Assembly (NCBI GenBank): GCA_003456765.1
Contig: DMOT01000092.1
Span: 1-6,852, forward strand
Reading direction: 5' to 3'
Length of the DNA stretch: 6,852 nt
Source of the DNA: Bacillota bacterium
GTDB taxonomy: Bacteria > Bacillota > DTU025
In this document: positions 1 through 6,416 of the stretch, in pieces
Numbering within the stretch: the first letter of the stretch is position 1
Layout: the number at the start of each line of letters is the position of its first letter
The notes under the pieces: model-generated
Seen by the model: the letters and a program-made list of their open reading frames with translations, nothing else
The model's database searches: none
What the model was told of the DNA's origin: nothing
Program-made: the position numbers and the translations under genes

Positions 1-310
1 AACAGAAGCTTGGATCCGGCCTTATCCAAAGGCACATACCCCACTCGTCACAGATCAGGAGATGTGTCTTGGCTAATTGCTTAATGAACCGGCTGATCTC
101 TCCGCTCTTCTGAACCTCGTTCAAGTGATTTGCAAATGCCCGAAGGTGCGAGTTACCGGCCGAAGTAGCCCGAGCACAGCCATAGTGATCACTGCTCCGC
201 CACAACCCTGCCGGAGAATCTCCAGGTCACAAGCGGGCGCCCCTGAAGCAACATTTGCCGATGCCTCCGGTATCGGCCTGAGGTTGTTTGGCTATAAAAT
301 GACGCTCACT
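1..310 (-). pseudogene. Decayed IS21-family istB-like transposition ATPase fragment
   Basis: IstB is the AAA+ helper ATPase of IS21-type transposases. Reading the minus strand in one frame from about 310 to 1, a Walker A-like segment FIAKQPQADTGGIGK (254-298) is followed by an in-frame TGA at 227-229. Further on comes a convincing IstB stretch: LRAFANHLNEVQKSG (about 101-145), then ISRFIKQLAKTHLLICDEWG (38-97). That corresponds to the family pattern of a helical segment followed by the Walker B motif LLI-x-D-D/E-W-G. The Walker A to Walker B spacing is some ten residues longer than usual, and the part between them is unconvincing; one reading switches frame around 150-170. There is no start codon with a ribosome-binding site, and the fragment runs off the left edge. 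It is therefore a remnant, not a working gene. No terminal inverted repeats or target-site duplications are visible. The Walker B half is the firm part; the Walker A half is weaker. Confidence 0.55.
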
Positions 311-324
311 CAAGAACGTCAGAA

Positions 325-363
325 ACTGGTCCGGGGAAGACCTCATATCCTCCCCGGACCAGT
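325..363 (-). terminator. Strong hairpin, probable rho-independent terminator of the minus-strand operon
   Basis: The 12-base arms CTGGTCCGGGGA (326-337) and TCCCCGGACCAG (351-362) are perfect complements, with one more A-T pair at 325/363 and a 13-base loop. The stem is GC-rich. Read on the minus strand it comes about 63 bases after the phosphatase stop and is followed by TTTCTGACGTTCTT, an interrupted U-rich run; on the plus strand no U-run follows. This fits a terminator for the leftward transcript better than a bidirectional one. The imperfect U-tract leaves some doubt. Confidence 0.6.
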
Positions 364-425
364 GCATCCTGTGCAAGAGCATCCGAGCTAGATGAGAGAG
401 ATGCTGCAAGACCCTGCAGGCTTAC

Positions 426-1505
426 CTACCTGGTATACTTATACTGATTAAGTATGGCGATCTTGTCCTGCATTCGCTGCTGCGGAGTCTTGGTCTTATC
501 GTAGCGGTAAATCGCTTTCTCCCAGTCTCCATAGACAGCGTTGGGGAACATGATGAATGTTCTTCCCCACTCATCACGGATACTGTCTACCGCGTCTCTT
601 CTCGCATCGACGCCTTCTTTCACCGGGAATAGATCTGCAAAATCCTCGAGGTTGTCGCCGAGCACCAATACGACTTTGTGATCCTTCTCCACGGCGGCCC
701 TCCTCGACTCCTTGCTGGAGGCCATGCCGGTTTCCCTGATGAAAATGTGCTCTTCGTCGACCATGGGGAATCCCATTTCCGCCATTCTCAGATACGTGAC
801 TTCCCTCAGCGAGGGGTCCCTGTTGGTGACATAGAACACGCTTGCACCCTTGTCAACAACATAGTTCATGAATTCAACAGCGCCTGGCAGCGGCAAGCAA
901 GCATCAGAGGCAAGGGAATCTCTGAAAGCAGCATTCGTCCACTCCCCATCCTGCAACACATCTGCAGTGTACATTACACCGTCAACAAGGGTGTCATCAA
1001 TGTCGGCAATGACAGCCAGCTTCTCGCCGGGCTCCATCTTCTCCAGGGCCTGATCGAATCTTAAGGTAGCAAGATTGAAGGATTGCCAGAAACAAGCCCT
1101 TGCTTCCGCTGACAACTGCCAGAGTGCCGCATCTATCTTCTGCTCTCGATCGACGTAGCTGGAGATTCTCAGCGGATCCTTCGCATAAGCAGCTTTTGCA
1201 ACGTCATCCCATACTACGTCCAGATCGACGAATTCGTAGGACTGCCGAAATGGAGCCTCACCATTTCCGGCAAAGGACACGGTCACCTTGTCGCCCTGGA
1301 TCCGGAAAGTAGCCCTTTGCGCTCCGTCTACGGCATATGTCTCAGGCTCTCTTCCATCTCTCAAGATGCTCAATACGCCGTCTTCAACGCATATCGTGCA
1401 GACATTGCTCCCGCCCTGCCCGATGGAAACAGGGCCCACCACACAAAGGACGAACAGAAATACGAGCGCCAGTGATAAGAATCTCGACGTTCTCCGCTTT
1501 TCCAT
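426..1505 (-). CDS. Secreted HAD-superfamily acid phosphatase, e(P4)/class C (5'-nucleotidase-like)
   Basis: This is a metal-dependent phosphomonoesterase of the e(P4)/class C acid phosphatase family. Such enzymes act outside the cytoplasmic membrane and strip phosphate from nucleotides and related molecules such as NMN or FMN before uptake. The start is ATG at 1505 (359 residues). An upstream TTG at 1526 is in frame but lies across the ribosome-binding site, so it is rejected. Residues 1 to about 30 are a signal peptide (MEKRRTSR then a hydrophobic core); its Cys has no valid lipobox. The HAD motifs are complete: I, IADIDDTLVD (nucleophile D168, acid/base D170); II, FYVTNRD (T227); III, SSKESRR (K265); IV, GDNLEDF (D284, D288). 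LWQLSAEARACFWQS and FPNAVYGDWE are family hallmarks. About 75 mature N-terminal residues (30-105) precede the part that aligns with typical members. It follows panB by 90 bp and is the last gene before a hairpin. Confidence 0.9.
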   Translation of the reverse strand: MEKRRTSRFLSLALVFLFVLCVVGPVSIGQGGSNVCTICVEDGVLSILRDGREPETYAVDGAQRATFRIQGDKVTVSFAGNGEAPFRQSYEFVDLDVVWDDVAKAAYAKDPLRISSYVDREQKIDAALWQLSAEARACFWQSFNLATLRFDQALEKMEPGEKLAVIADIDDTLVDGVMYTADVLQDGEWTNAAFRDSLASDACLPLPGAVEFMNYVVDKGASVFYVTNRDPSLREVTYLRMAEMGFPMVDEEHIFIRETGMASSKESRRAAVEKDHKVVLVLGDNLEDFADLFPVKEGVDARRDAVDSIRDEWGRTFIMFPNAVYGDWEKAIYRYDKTKTPQQRMQDKIAILNQYKYTR

Positions 1506-1513
1506 TCTCAAAG

Positions 1514-1523
1514 CCCTCCTTTT
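1514..1523 (-). promoter_or_regulatory. Ribosome-binding site that decides the phosphatase start
   Basis: On the minus strand this is AAAAGGAGGG, eight bases before ATG at 1505. The alternative in-frame TTG at 1526 begins just upstream of this element, so its first codons would be the Shine-Dalgarno sequence itself. The ATG is therefore the start. Confidence 0.85.
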
Positions 1524-1595
1524 CAATGTGGATCATCAGGGAAAGCGCAATAGTTGACTCACCGGAGACCCTATCCCCGAAGCACTTGCGCCTCA

Positions 1596-2456
1596 CTATA
1601 GCTTTCTCAAATGTTCCAGGATCTCGCGTTCCACAGCCTCGCTCACATGGTAGCTATGCTCATCATCGGGGAAGGTTCCAGCCTTCACCTCTTCGTCAAA
1701 CTTGGAAAAGGCAGCAACCACGTCTTTCCCCAGTTGCGCGTACTGCTTTACGAATTTGGGGACAAATCGATCGAACAGGCCCAGCAGGTCATGCATGACC
1801 AGCACTTGAGCATCGCAGTGCGGACCTGCGCCTATGCCAAGGCTCGGCACCGTCAGCTTCTCGGTGATCACCTGGGCGACAGGATTCGGAATAGCCTCCA
1901 GCACTATGCAGAAAGAGCCCGCCTCCTCCAAGGCCAGAGCGTCCTCAAGCAGCTTCTCGGCTGCAGTCAGGTCCTTGCCCTGAACTCTGAAGCCGCCCAG
2001 CTGCGAACTGCTCTGAGGGGTCAGCCCTATGTGCCCCATCACCGGAATGCCGGCTTTGACTATGGCAGCCACGGTGTCTGCCACTTCCACTCCGCCTTCC
2101 AGTTTGACGCAGTCCACTCCGGCTTCCTTCATCATCCGGCCGGCGTTTTCCACAGCCTTCTCTGCGCTTACTTCATACGAGAGGAAAGGCATGTCCCCTA
2201 CGATAAACGTGTTGGGCGCTCCCTTAACTACCGCCTTGCCCAGGAGGATGAGTGTATCCATGTCAATAGGAAGAGTGTTCTCGTAACCCAACATCACCAT
2301 TGCCGCCGAATCCCCGACCAGTATCATCTCTATGTCTGTCTTGTCCACTTGAGTGGCAAAGGCGTAGTCGTACGCTGTGACCATCGTGAACCTTTTGCCC
2401 TGTCTCTTCATTTCTAGAAAATTCGGAATGGTGGGCTTCCTCTTTGTCCGCGCCAT
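1596..2456 (-). CDS. panB: 3-methyl-2-oxobutanoate hydroxymethyltransferase (ketopantoate hydroxymethyltransferase)
   Basis: PanB transfers a hydroxymethyl group from 5,10-methylenetetrahydrofolate to 2-oxoisovalerate, giving ketopantoate, the substrate of the panE product next door. It is a cytosolic TIM-barrel enzyme, decameric in known examples. At 286 residues it covers the whole family length. The Mg2+ ligands are in LVGDS (D49) and VGDMPF (D88). Substrate and catalytic residues are in VKLEGG (K118, E120), GHIGLTPQ (H142) and VLEAIP (E187). GGFRVQGK, GIGAGPHCDAQVLVMHD and DEHSYH complete the signature. All key residues are present, so an active enzyme is expected. Only 13 bp separate it from the panE stop, and its ribosome-binding site GGGAGGG abuts that TAG, so the two are surely co-transcribed. 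No panC (pantothenate synthetase) or panD (aspartate decarboxylase) is present in the window. Confidence 0.96.
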   Translation of the reverse strand: MARTKRKPTIPNFLEMKRQGKRFTMVTAYDYAFATQVDKTDIEMILVGDSAAMVMLGYENTLPIDMDTLILLGKAVVKGAPNTFIVGDMPFLSYEVSAEKAVENAGRMMKEAGVDCVKLEGGVEVADTVAAIVKAGIPVMGHIGLTPQSSSQLGGFRVQGKDLTAAEKLLEDALALEEAGSFCIVLEAIPNPVAQVITEKLTVPSLGIGAGPHCDAQVLVMHDLLGLFDRFVPKFVKQYAQLGKDVVAAFSKFDEEVKAGTFPDDEHSYHVSEAVEREILEHLRKL

Positions 2457-2469
2457 TTAGCTTCCCTCC

Positions 2470-3399
2470 CTAGATCTGCTGATCATAGCTTTCTTCTATG
2501 GCCTTTATGAGGCTGCTCATTACACGGTTGACGGGTGTAGGTATGTTGAGGGCCTCTCCCTCTCTCACAATAGCGCCGTTGATAAAGTCAATCTCAGTTT
2601 TCCTTTTGTTTCTGACATCCTGCAGCATGGAGTTGATATTGCCACTGGTCTTCTCGCAAATTGTGGCTACCTCATGAGCCATGTCTTCATAAATGAGTTC
2701 GACTCCCTTTTTAGCGGCAACTTCCATGGCTTCCGCGACCAGTTCCCTCTGAAGCGCCACGCTATGCTTCCCCTTGATGAGCTGGCCATTTCTTACATTA
2801 AGCAACGTCCCCAGAGCATTGATCCCGACGTTTACTATGAGCTTGCTCCAAATCAGGCCCATCACATTGCCGGAAGTATCGGTTTTGACGCCCGCTTTGC
2901 CGAGAAGTTGCGCAAGCTCGCTGATACGTTGCGTGATCTCCCCGTCCAGTTCCCCGATGACAGTGGGCCCGATCCCGGCATGGCTCACTCTCCCGGGACC
3001 CAGCACGTTCGCTCCGTAGGAAGTAGTCCCGGCCACTACCTTCTCTTCACCGAAGACGTTGCCCAGTATCTCCGCATTTCCCAACCCATTCTGAAGGGTC
3101 AGGATTATCGTGTTTTCCCCTGCCAGTGGCAGGACGTTTCTTGCCGCACTCTCAGTGTGATAGGATTTGACAAAGAAAACGAGTAAATCTGACAGACCGG
3201 CGATCCCGCTTGGCTCAGTCGTTGCTTTGACTTCGATGAATCTGTCTCCGCTCAGGCCCTCTATCCAGAGCCCCTTGCTATTGATCGCTTTCACATGCTC
3301 GTCCCACACGTCAATCAGACGTACATCATTCCCTGCTTCAGCAAGCAGGCCGCCAAATAGGGATCCCATTGCTCCTGACCCGACAATGTCGACTCTCAT
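2470..3399 (-). CDS. panE: 2-dehydropantoate 2-reductase (ketopantoate reductase)
   Basis: This enzyme reduces 2-dehydropantoate (ketopantoate) to D-pantoate with NADPH in the cytosol, a step of pantothenate/CoA synthesis. It has 309 residues, usual for the family. The N-terminal Rossmann domain opens with the nucleotide-binding glycine motif VGSGAMGSLFGG (residues 6-17). K78 in VKSYHT and N104 in LQNGLGN match conserved active-site positions. The catalytic lysine is K186 in IWSKLIVN, followed by N190 and N194. The C-terminal domain has NSMLQDVRNKRKTEID (about 256-271), with the substrate-binding acidic residue E269. An in-frame TGA lies three codons upstream, so ATG at 3399 is the start. Its Shine-Dalgarno sequence GGAGAG sits 11 bases away, longer than for its neighbours. 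The 131-bp gap upstream is very GC-rich and shows no clear promoter. ApbA/PanE relatives include reductases for other 2-oxo acids, but the adjacent panB supports the pantoate assignment. Confidence 0.9.
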   Translation of the reverse strand: MRVDIVGSGAMGSLFGGLLAEAGNDVRLIDVWDEHVKAINSKGLWIEGLSGDRFIEVKATTEPSGIAGLSDLLVFFVKSYHTESAARNVLPLAGENTIILTLQNGLGNAEILGNVFGEEKVVAGTTSYGANVLGPGRVSHAGIGPTVIGELDGEITQRISELAQLLGKAGVKTDTSGNVMGLIWSKLIVNVGINALGTLLNVRNGQLIKGKHSVALQRELVAEAMEVAAKKGVELIYEDMAHEVATICEKTSGNINSMLQDVRNKRKTEIDFINGAIVREGEALNIPTPVNRVMSSLIKAIEESYDQQI

Positions 3400-3530
3400 T
3401 TGCCATCATTCTCTCCATAGTGATTTCGGCAAGCGCCCGGCCAACAAGTGGGCCTCGCCGCCGCCGCTCCACTCCCGAACAGCCGGCCTCATCTCTCATG
3501 CTCGGAAGCGGGGCCCCAACGCCTGCCGTG

Positions 3531-4952
3531 CTAGAACCGAGACAATTCATGCCTGAGGTTAAACAACTCATATCCGCCTCTGGGAGCAGGGAAGTCCTTT
3601 ATCGCCAACCAGAAGTCGCCATTATCCAGGATCGACACCATGCTCCACAGGTTGGAAAGGCAGGCACTGAACGAACCTCTCTTGTCACTCTTGTAGAACT
3701 TGACATTATCCGCATATTTCACCGTTCGAGAATACATGCATATGGTTACGCCGTAGTTCCTTCCTGGGCTCTCTTGTTCCCAGTCTCTCTCCTTGCCAGT
3801 GTAAGGGTCGACTCTGTCGCTCAGTATCTGCATCGCTATTTGCTCATCTATTCTCCCGTAGTGCTCGTCGATGACCTGTTCATATCTGTCAAATCTGCCC
3901 GCTCCCGAAATGTGCGGATTGTCCTCATCATGCAGGCTCTCTTGCCATTTCTCCAACGTGCTGACATCGGCCATATGAAGGCTCAGAGCCTGATTTGGCA
4001 CCATGTTGTAGCCCTGGTACCCTTTCCATCCGGGATAGCAGTTGTAGTGGTTCGCCGTCCAGAGAACATCTTGGCCTGGCTCCGGGTACCGAACTCCAAT
4101 CTCAGTTGCGGATACCTCGACTACCACTGCTTCGCCTTTCTTTGCATCGGCAACATGGTAGTTGATCCCAGTGCACCGCGGATAGACTGTGAGAATGTTT
4201 ATTGCATCCTCCACTCTGTGCGTATTCGCCAGGATGAGCCGGGACAATATCCCTATCCCGCAGCCCTTCAAGGTTTCGTTCACTGAAGAGCTCCGATGGG
4301 TCATCATCTCAACGCCGTCTTCATTGATGCCGCCATCAATGGCGATCATGCCCGGGTGTGTAATGAAAGCGTGGCCGTAACCCCTGTCGGGCTGGACGAT
4401 GGCCAACACACGATGTTCTGCCGCCCCCGGTATGTTCAGATTGTCCATGTTCTTTCCGAAGACCATCCTGCCATTGACAGTGGCGTCTCCCCAGGCCGAG
4501 AAGCTGCTGCATCCCGGGGGGTATGCATGTCTGATCGACTCCTTGCATGGATCGGTAAGATCAGTACGGGCGTAAAAACACCACTGATCATACATGGTGT
4601 TCCAGAGAACCACGTCGCCATAGCCCAGGTTGGAGCCCTCGGCGGCAATGCCGTCTGCGATTCCCCTCATCTCTTCCCTGAACTCCGGCGGTATGTAGCC
4701 TTCGGCAGCCTCCTTGCCCTTTCGGAGAACCTCAAAAGCCTCGTCCATGCTGCAATCAAGAGCCATGGCAATCACAGAAGCGGCCCCGGTGAGCCCGTCG
4801 CGTATCACTTCTGAGATCTCCTTTGCCAGCAAAAAGCCGTGCTGGTATCCTCTCTCGTAGGGCTCTCCCGAGATGTGCAACACCTTGATGCCCCGGTTCA
4901 TCTCGAGAAATCCGCTCTCTTTCGTCTTTATCGTCTTCAGAATTTCGCTCAT
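3531..4952 (-). CDS. C45-family autoproteolytic Ntn hydrolase / acyltransferase (penicillin acyltransferase-like)
   Basis: This 473-residue cytosolic protein has no signal peptide or membrane segment. The family (peptidase C45, acyl-CoA:6-aminopenicillanic acid acyltransferase type) self-cleaves just before a Cys, which then becomes the N-terminal nucleophile for amide hydrolysis or acyl transfer. The expected Gly-Cys is at G147-C148 in PPGCSSFSAWG, followed by the typical VFGKNMD at about 164-170. The family's N-terminal signature is present at about residues 27-41 (HISGEPYERGYQHGF). The C-terminal part carries GRNYGVTICMYSRTVKYA near 397-414, which resembles the late conserved region. The predicted products are an alpha chain of about 147 residues and a beta chain of about 326. 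The start ATG at 4952 has GGGAGG eight bases upstream, favouring it over Met18. The physiological substrate of most bacterial members is unknown. Between an importer and panE/panB, an imported amide is the natural guess, but that is inference. Confidence 0.88.
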   Translation of the reverse strand: MSEILKTIKTKESGFLEMNRGIKVLHISGEPYERGYQHGFLLAKEISEVIRDGLTGAASVIAMALDCSMDEAFEVLRKGKEAAEGYIPPEFREEMRGIADGIAAEGSNLGYGDVVLWNTMYDQWCFYARTDLTDPCKESIRHAYPPGCSSFSAWGDATVNGRMVFGKNMDNLNIPGAAEHRVLAIVQPDRGYGHAFITHPGMIAIDGGINEDGVEMMTHRSSSVNETLKGCGIGILSRLILANTHRVEDAINILTVYPRCTGINYHVADAKKGEAVVVEVSATEIGVRYPEPGQDVLWTANHYNCYPGWKGYQGYNMVPNQALSLHMADVSTLEKWQESLHDEDNPHISGAGRFDRYEQVIDEHYGRIDEQIAMQILSDRVDPYTGKERDWEQESPGRNYGVTICMYSRTVKYADNVKFYKSDKRGSFSACLSNLWSMVSILDNGDFWLAIKDFPAPRGGYELFNLRHELSRF

Positions 4953-5105
4953 CTCAATTGCCTCCCAACGGGTGTACCTCTCATCAACGATTTCGCGCTG
5001 CTCAGAGCATGCTTCTTCGGATTTGTCCGCGGCTCCGACAAGGACTGTGCGGCCAGGCCGGAAAGCGCGATCCGAAGCCTGTCAGAGGCCACACTCGCAA
5101 AGAGA

Positions 5106-5145
5106 CTGCAAGCTGCAGAGCTGCAATACAAGCCCCAGCTTGCAG
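5106..5145 (-). terminator. Possible hairpin between the importer and the C45 hydrolase gene
   Basis: The arms CTGCAAGCTG (5136-5145 read on the minus strand) and CAGCTTGCAG (5106-5115) are perfect 10-base inverted repeats around a 20-base loop. A G-U and a G-C pair can extend the stem. On the minus strand the stem is followed by TCTCTTT, a weak U-tract. It lies about 86 bases past the binding-protein stop, within the 279-bp spacer 4953-5231. It could be a partial terminator or an RNA-stability element that separates importer expression from the downstream genes. The long loop and the poor U-run keep confidence low. I saw no convincing sigma-70 promoter in the spacer. Confidence 0.3.
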
Positions 5146-5231
5146 CCACTTTCATCCCCGGCATCCCAGGTGGCTCATCGGCCATGTCCTTTCATGAGGC
5201 AATGAACCAGCAGGTCAGCCATGCTTTCACG

Positions 5232-6416
5232 CTATTTCCATGCTGGGCAGTACTCGACGAACTGCTTCGCTTCGTTCTCTATCCTGAAGAGGAAGCTCCC
5301 CTTATCCGTCGGCACTCCGTCCTTATTGGACCAGGTCATCTGCACCCCTTCGAAATCCTGTACGTTCCGGATGTAGTCTCTAATCAGTGCTCGCTCTTGC
5401 GCAAGCTTCTTAGGGTCTCCAGTCACCGGCGTATTCTCCAGCGCCTCTGCAACCATATACACGCAGTCGTAGTATACGGTGGACAACGAGACCGGCTCCA
5501 GTCCACCATGAGCCTCCCTGTAGCTCTCCTTGAACGATTTCCAACGCTCAGTCTCCATCTCGGAGTCGAGGTATGAGTAGATGTAGATCCCATTCAGCTT
5601 CTCTTTCCCGGTGGTGTAGAGAGGCATGTCATCTGCGCTGCTGAAGACGAGTATCTTGGACTTATCCTTCCACCCATATTTCTCCAGCTCAATGATTATC
5701 TTTGCAGCCTTATCCGATGTGCACGTGAGCACAAACCCATCCGGCTTTCTGCCGAGAGCCCTAACGACGAGGGGACCAAAGGTGACTGCATCAGTCGGCA
5801 CCTCGATTTCAATGCTTTTGACTCCTACCGAGGCCAAGCCCAGGGCATGGGCATCCGCTATTCCAGGCCAACATGCCCATCTCTCAACAAACTGCACTAC
5901 CTGTTTCATCTCGGGATTGTGCTTGGCCCAGGCAGCGACAACCGGAGGCAAGGTCTTGTCCGAACCTGAGTCCCATGCCACAGCGTAAGGGAAGAACTGG
6001 CTCTGGTATTCGTAGGTTGTGGACGCGATCATGCAGAACAGACCGTGCTTGACTGCCAACGGCATTGCCGACATTATGCAGGCCTCCGGAACAGGGCCCA
6101 GCGCCACAAGGCTCTTGTTGACGATTTTGGCCATCTGTTCGAGTGCCTTATCTGGACTGACTCCCGTATCAAGATCCACGATCTTGATAGGCTTCCCTTT
6201 GACTCCGCCCTTCTGGTTAATCTCATCTGCAGCTCTATGGGCACTCCATGCCATGTACTCTCCGATACTAGCGATAGGACCCGTGAGGCAGTTCAGAAAA
6301 GGTATCTCCCACTGATCCACCACGACGGGTGCGCCCAGAGCGCCAGAACCGCCCAAACACACCATGAGAACGATCGCCAATAACAGGCTACCTAGCGACT
6401 TGCAAAGCTTTCTCAC
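5232..6416 (-). CDS. ABC transporter substrate-binding protein, Liv/LivK type (periplasmic binding fold I)
   Basis: This 394-residue exported protein captures the solute for the neighbouring LivM-type permease. The start is GTG at 6416, with AAGGGAGGAG seven bases upstream; it overlaps the permease stop by four bases. Residues 1-28 form a signal peptide: basic MRKLCK, a hydrophobic core LLLAIVLMV, and a likely cleavage near ALG/A. The Cys in the core (C20) lacks a proper lipobox, so a soluble periplasmic protein (or one outside the membrane of a Gram-positive) is more likely than a lipoprotein. The mature start shows the classic pattern LTGPIASIG, then AADEINQKGGV and GKPIKIVDLDTG, with VALGPVPEA near residue 104 lining the first lobe; a second lobe follows. 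LivK homologues bind branched-chain amino acids, but many relatives bind amides, urea, aromatic acids or short peptides. The ligand pocket here cannot be read by eye, so the ligand is open. Its position before an amidase-like gene suggests that the enzyme acts on the imported compound. Confidence 0.92.
   Translation of the reverse strand: MRKLCKSLGSLLLAIVLMVCLGGSGALGAPVVVDQWEIPFLNCLTGPIASIGEYMAWSAHRAADEINQKGGVKGKPIKIVDLDTGVSPDKALEQMAKIVNKSLVALGPVPEACIMSAMPLAVKHGLFCMIASTTYEYQSQFFPYAVAWDSGSDKTLPPVVAAWAKHNPEMKQVVQFVERWACWPGIADAHALGLASVGVKSIEIEVPTDAVTFGPLVVRALGRKPDGFVLTCTSDKAAKIIIELEKYGWKDKSKILVFSSADDMPLYTTGKEKLNGIYIYSYLDSEMETERWKSFKESYREAHGGLEPVSLSTVYYDCVYMVAEALENTPVTGDPKKLAQERALIRDYIRNVQDFEGVQMTWSNKDGVPTDKGSFLFRIENEAKQFVEYCPAWK

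Noticed and set aside
184..193. 10-bp palindrome AGTGATCACT
   Set aside because: It is isolated inside the istB remnant and not near a promoter; a palindrome this short can arise by chance.
255..300. TATAAA-like -10 element on the plus strand near 292
   Set aside because: There is no -35 at proper spacing and no gene on the plus strand for it to drive.
77..391. Plus-strand 104-codon frame at the left end
   Set aside because: It is antisense to the istB remnant and the terminator hairpin, is rich in Pro, Arg and Ser, and shows no motif.
1506..1526. TTG start at 1526 for the phosphatase, adding seven residues
   Set aside because: The first codons would be the Shine-Dalgarno sequence AAAAGGAGGG, which is ideally spaced (8 bases) from ATG at 1505.
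1611..2417. Long plus-strand open frame of 268 codons
   Set aside because: It lies wholly antisense to panB, whose family and catalytic residues are unmistakable; it is a codon-bias shadow.
3369..4286. Plus-strand open frame of 305 codons
   Set aside because: It is antisense to the C45 gene and the panE start, with no recognisable domain and no ribosome-binding site; shadow.
4949..5185. 78-codon minus-strand frame in the spacer, ending in an ATGA overlap with the C45 start
   Set aside because: Its ribosome-binding site is nearly on top of the ATG, its composition is unlike a folded protein, it spans the hairpin, and no family is recognisable.
4839..5576. Plus-strand open frame of 245 codons across the spacer
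   Set aside because: It is mostly antisense to the binding protein and the C45 N-terminus, with no recognisable domain.
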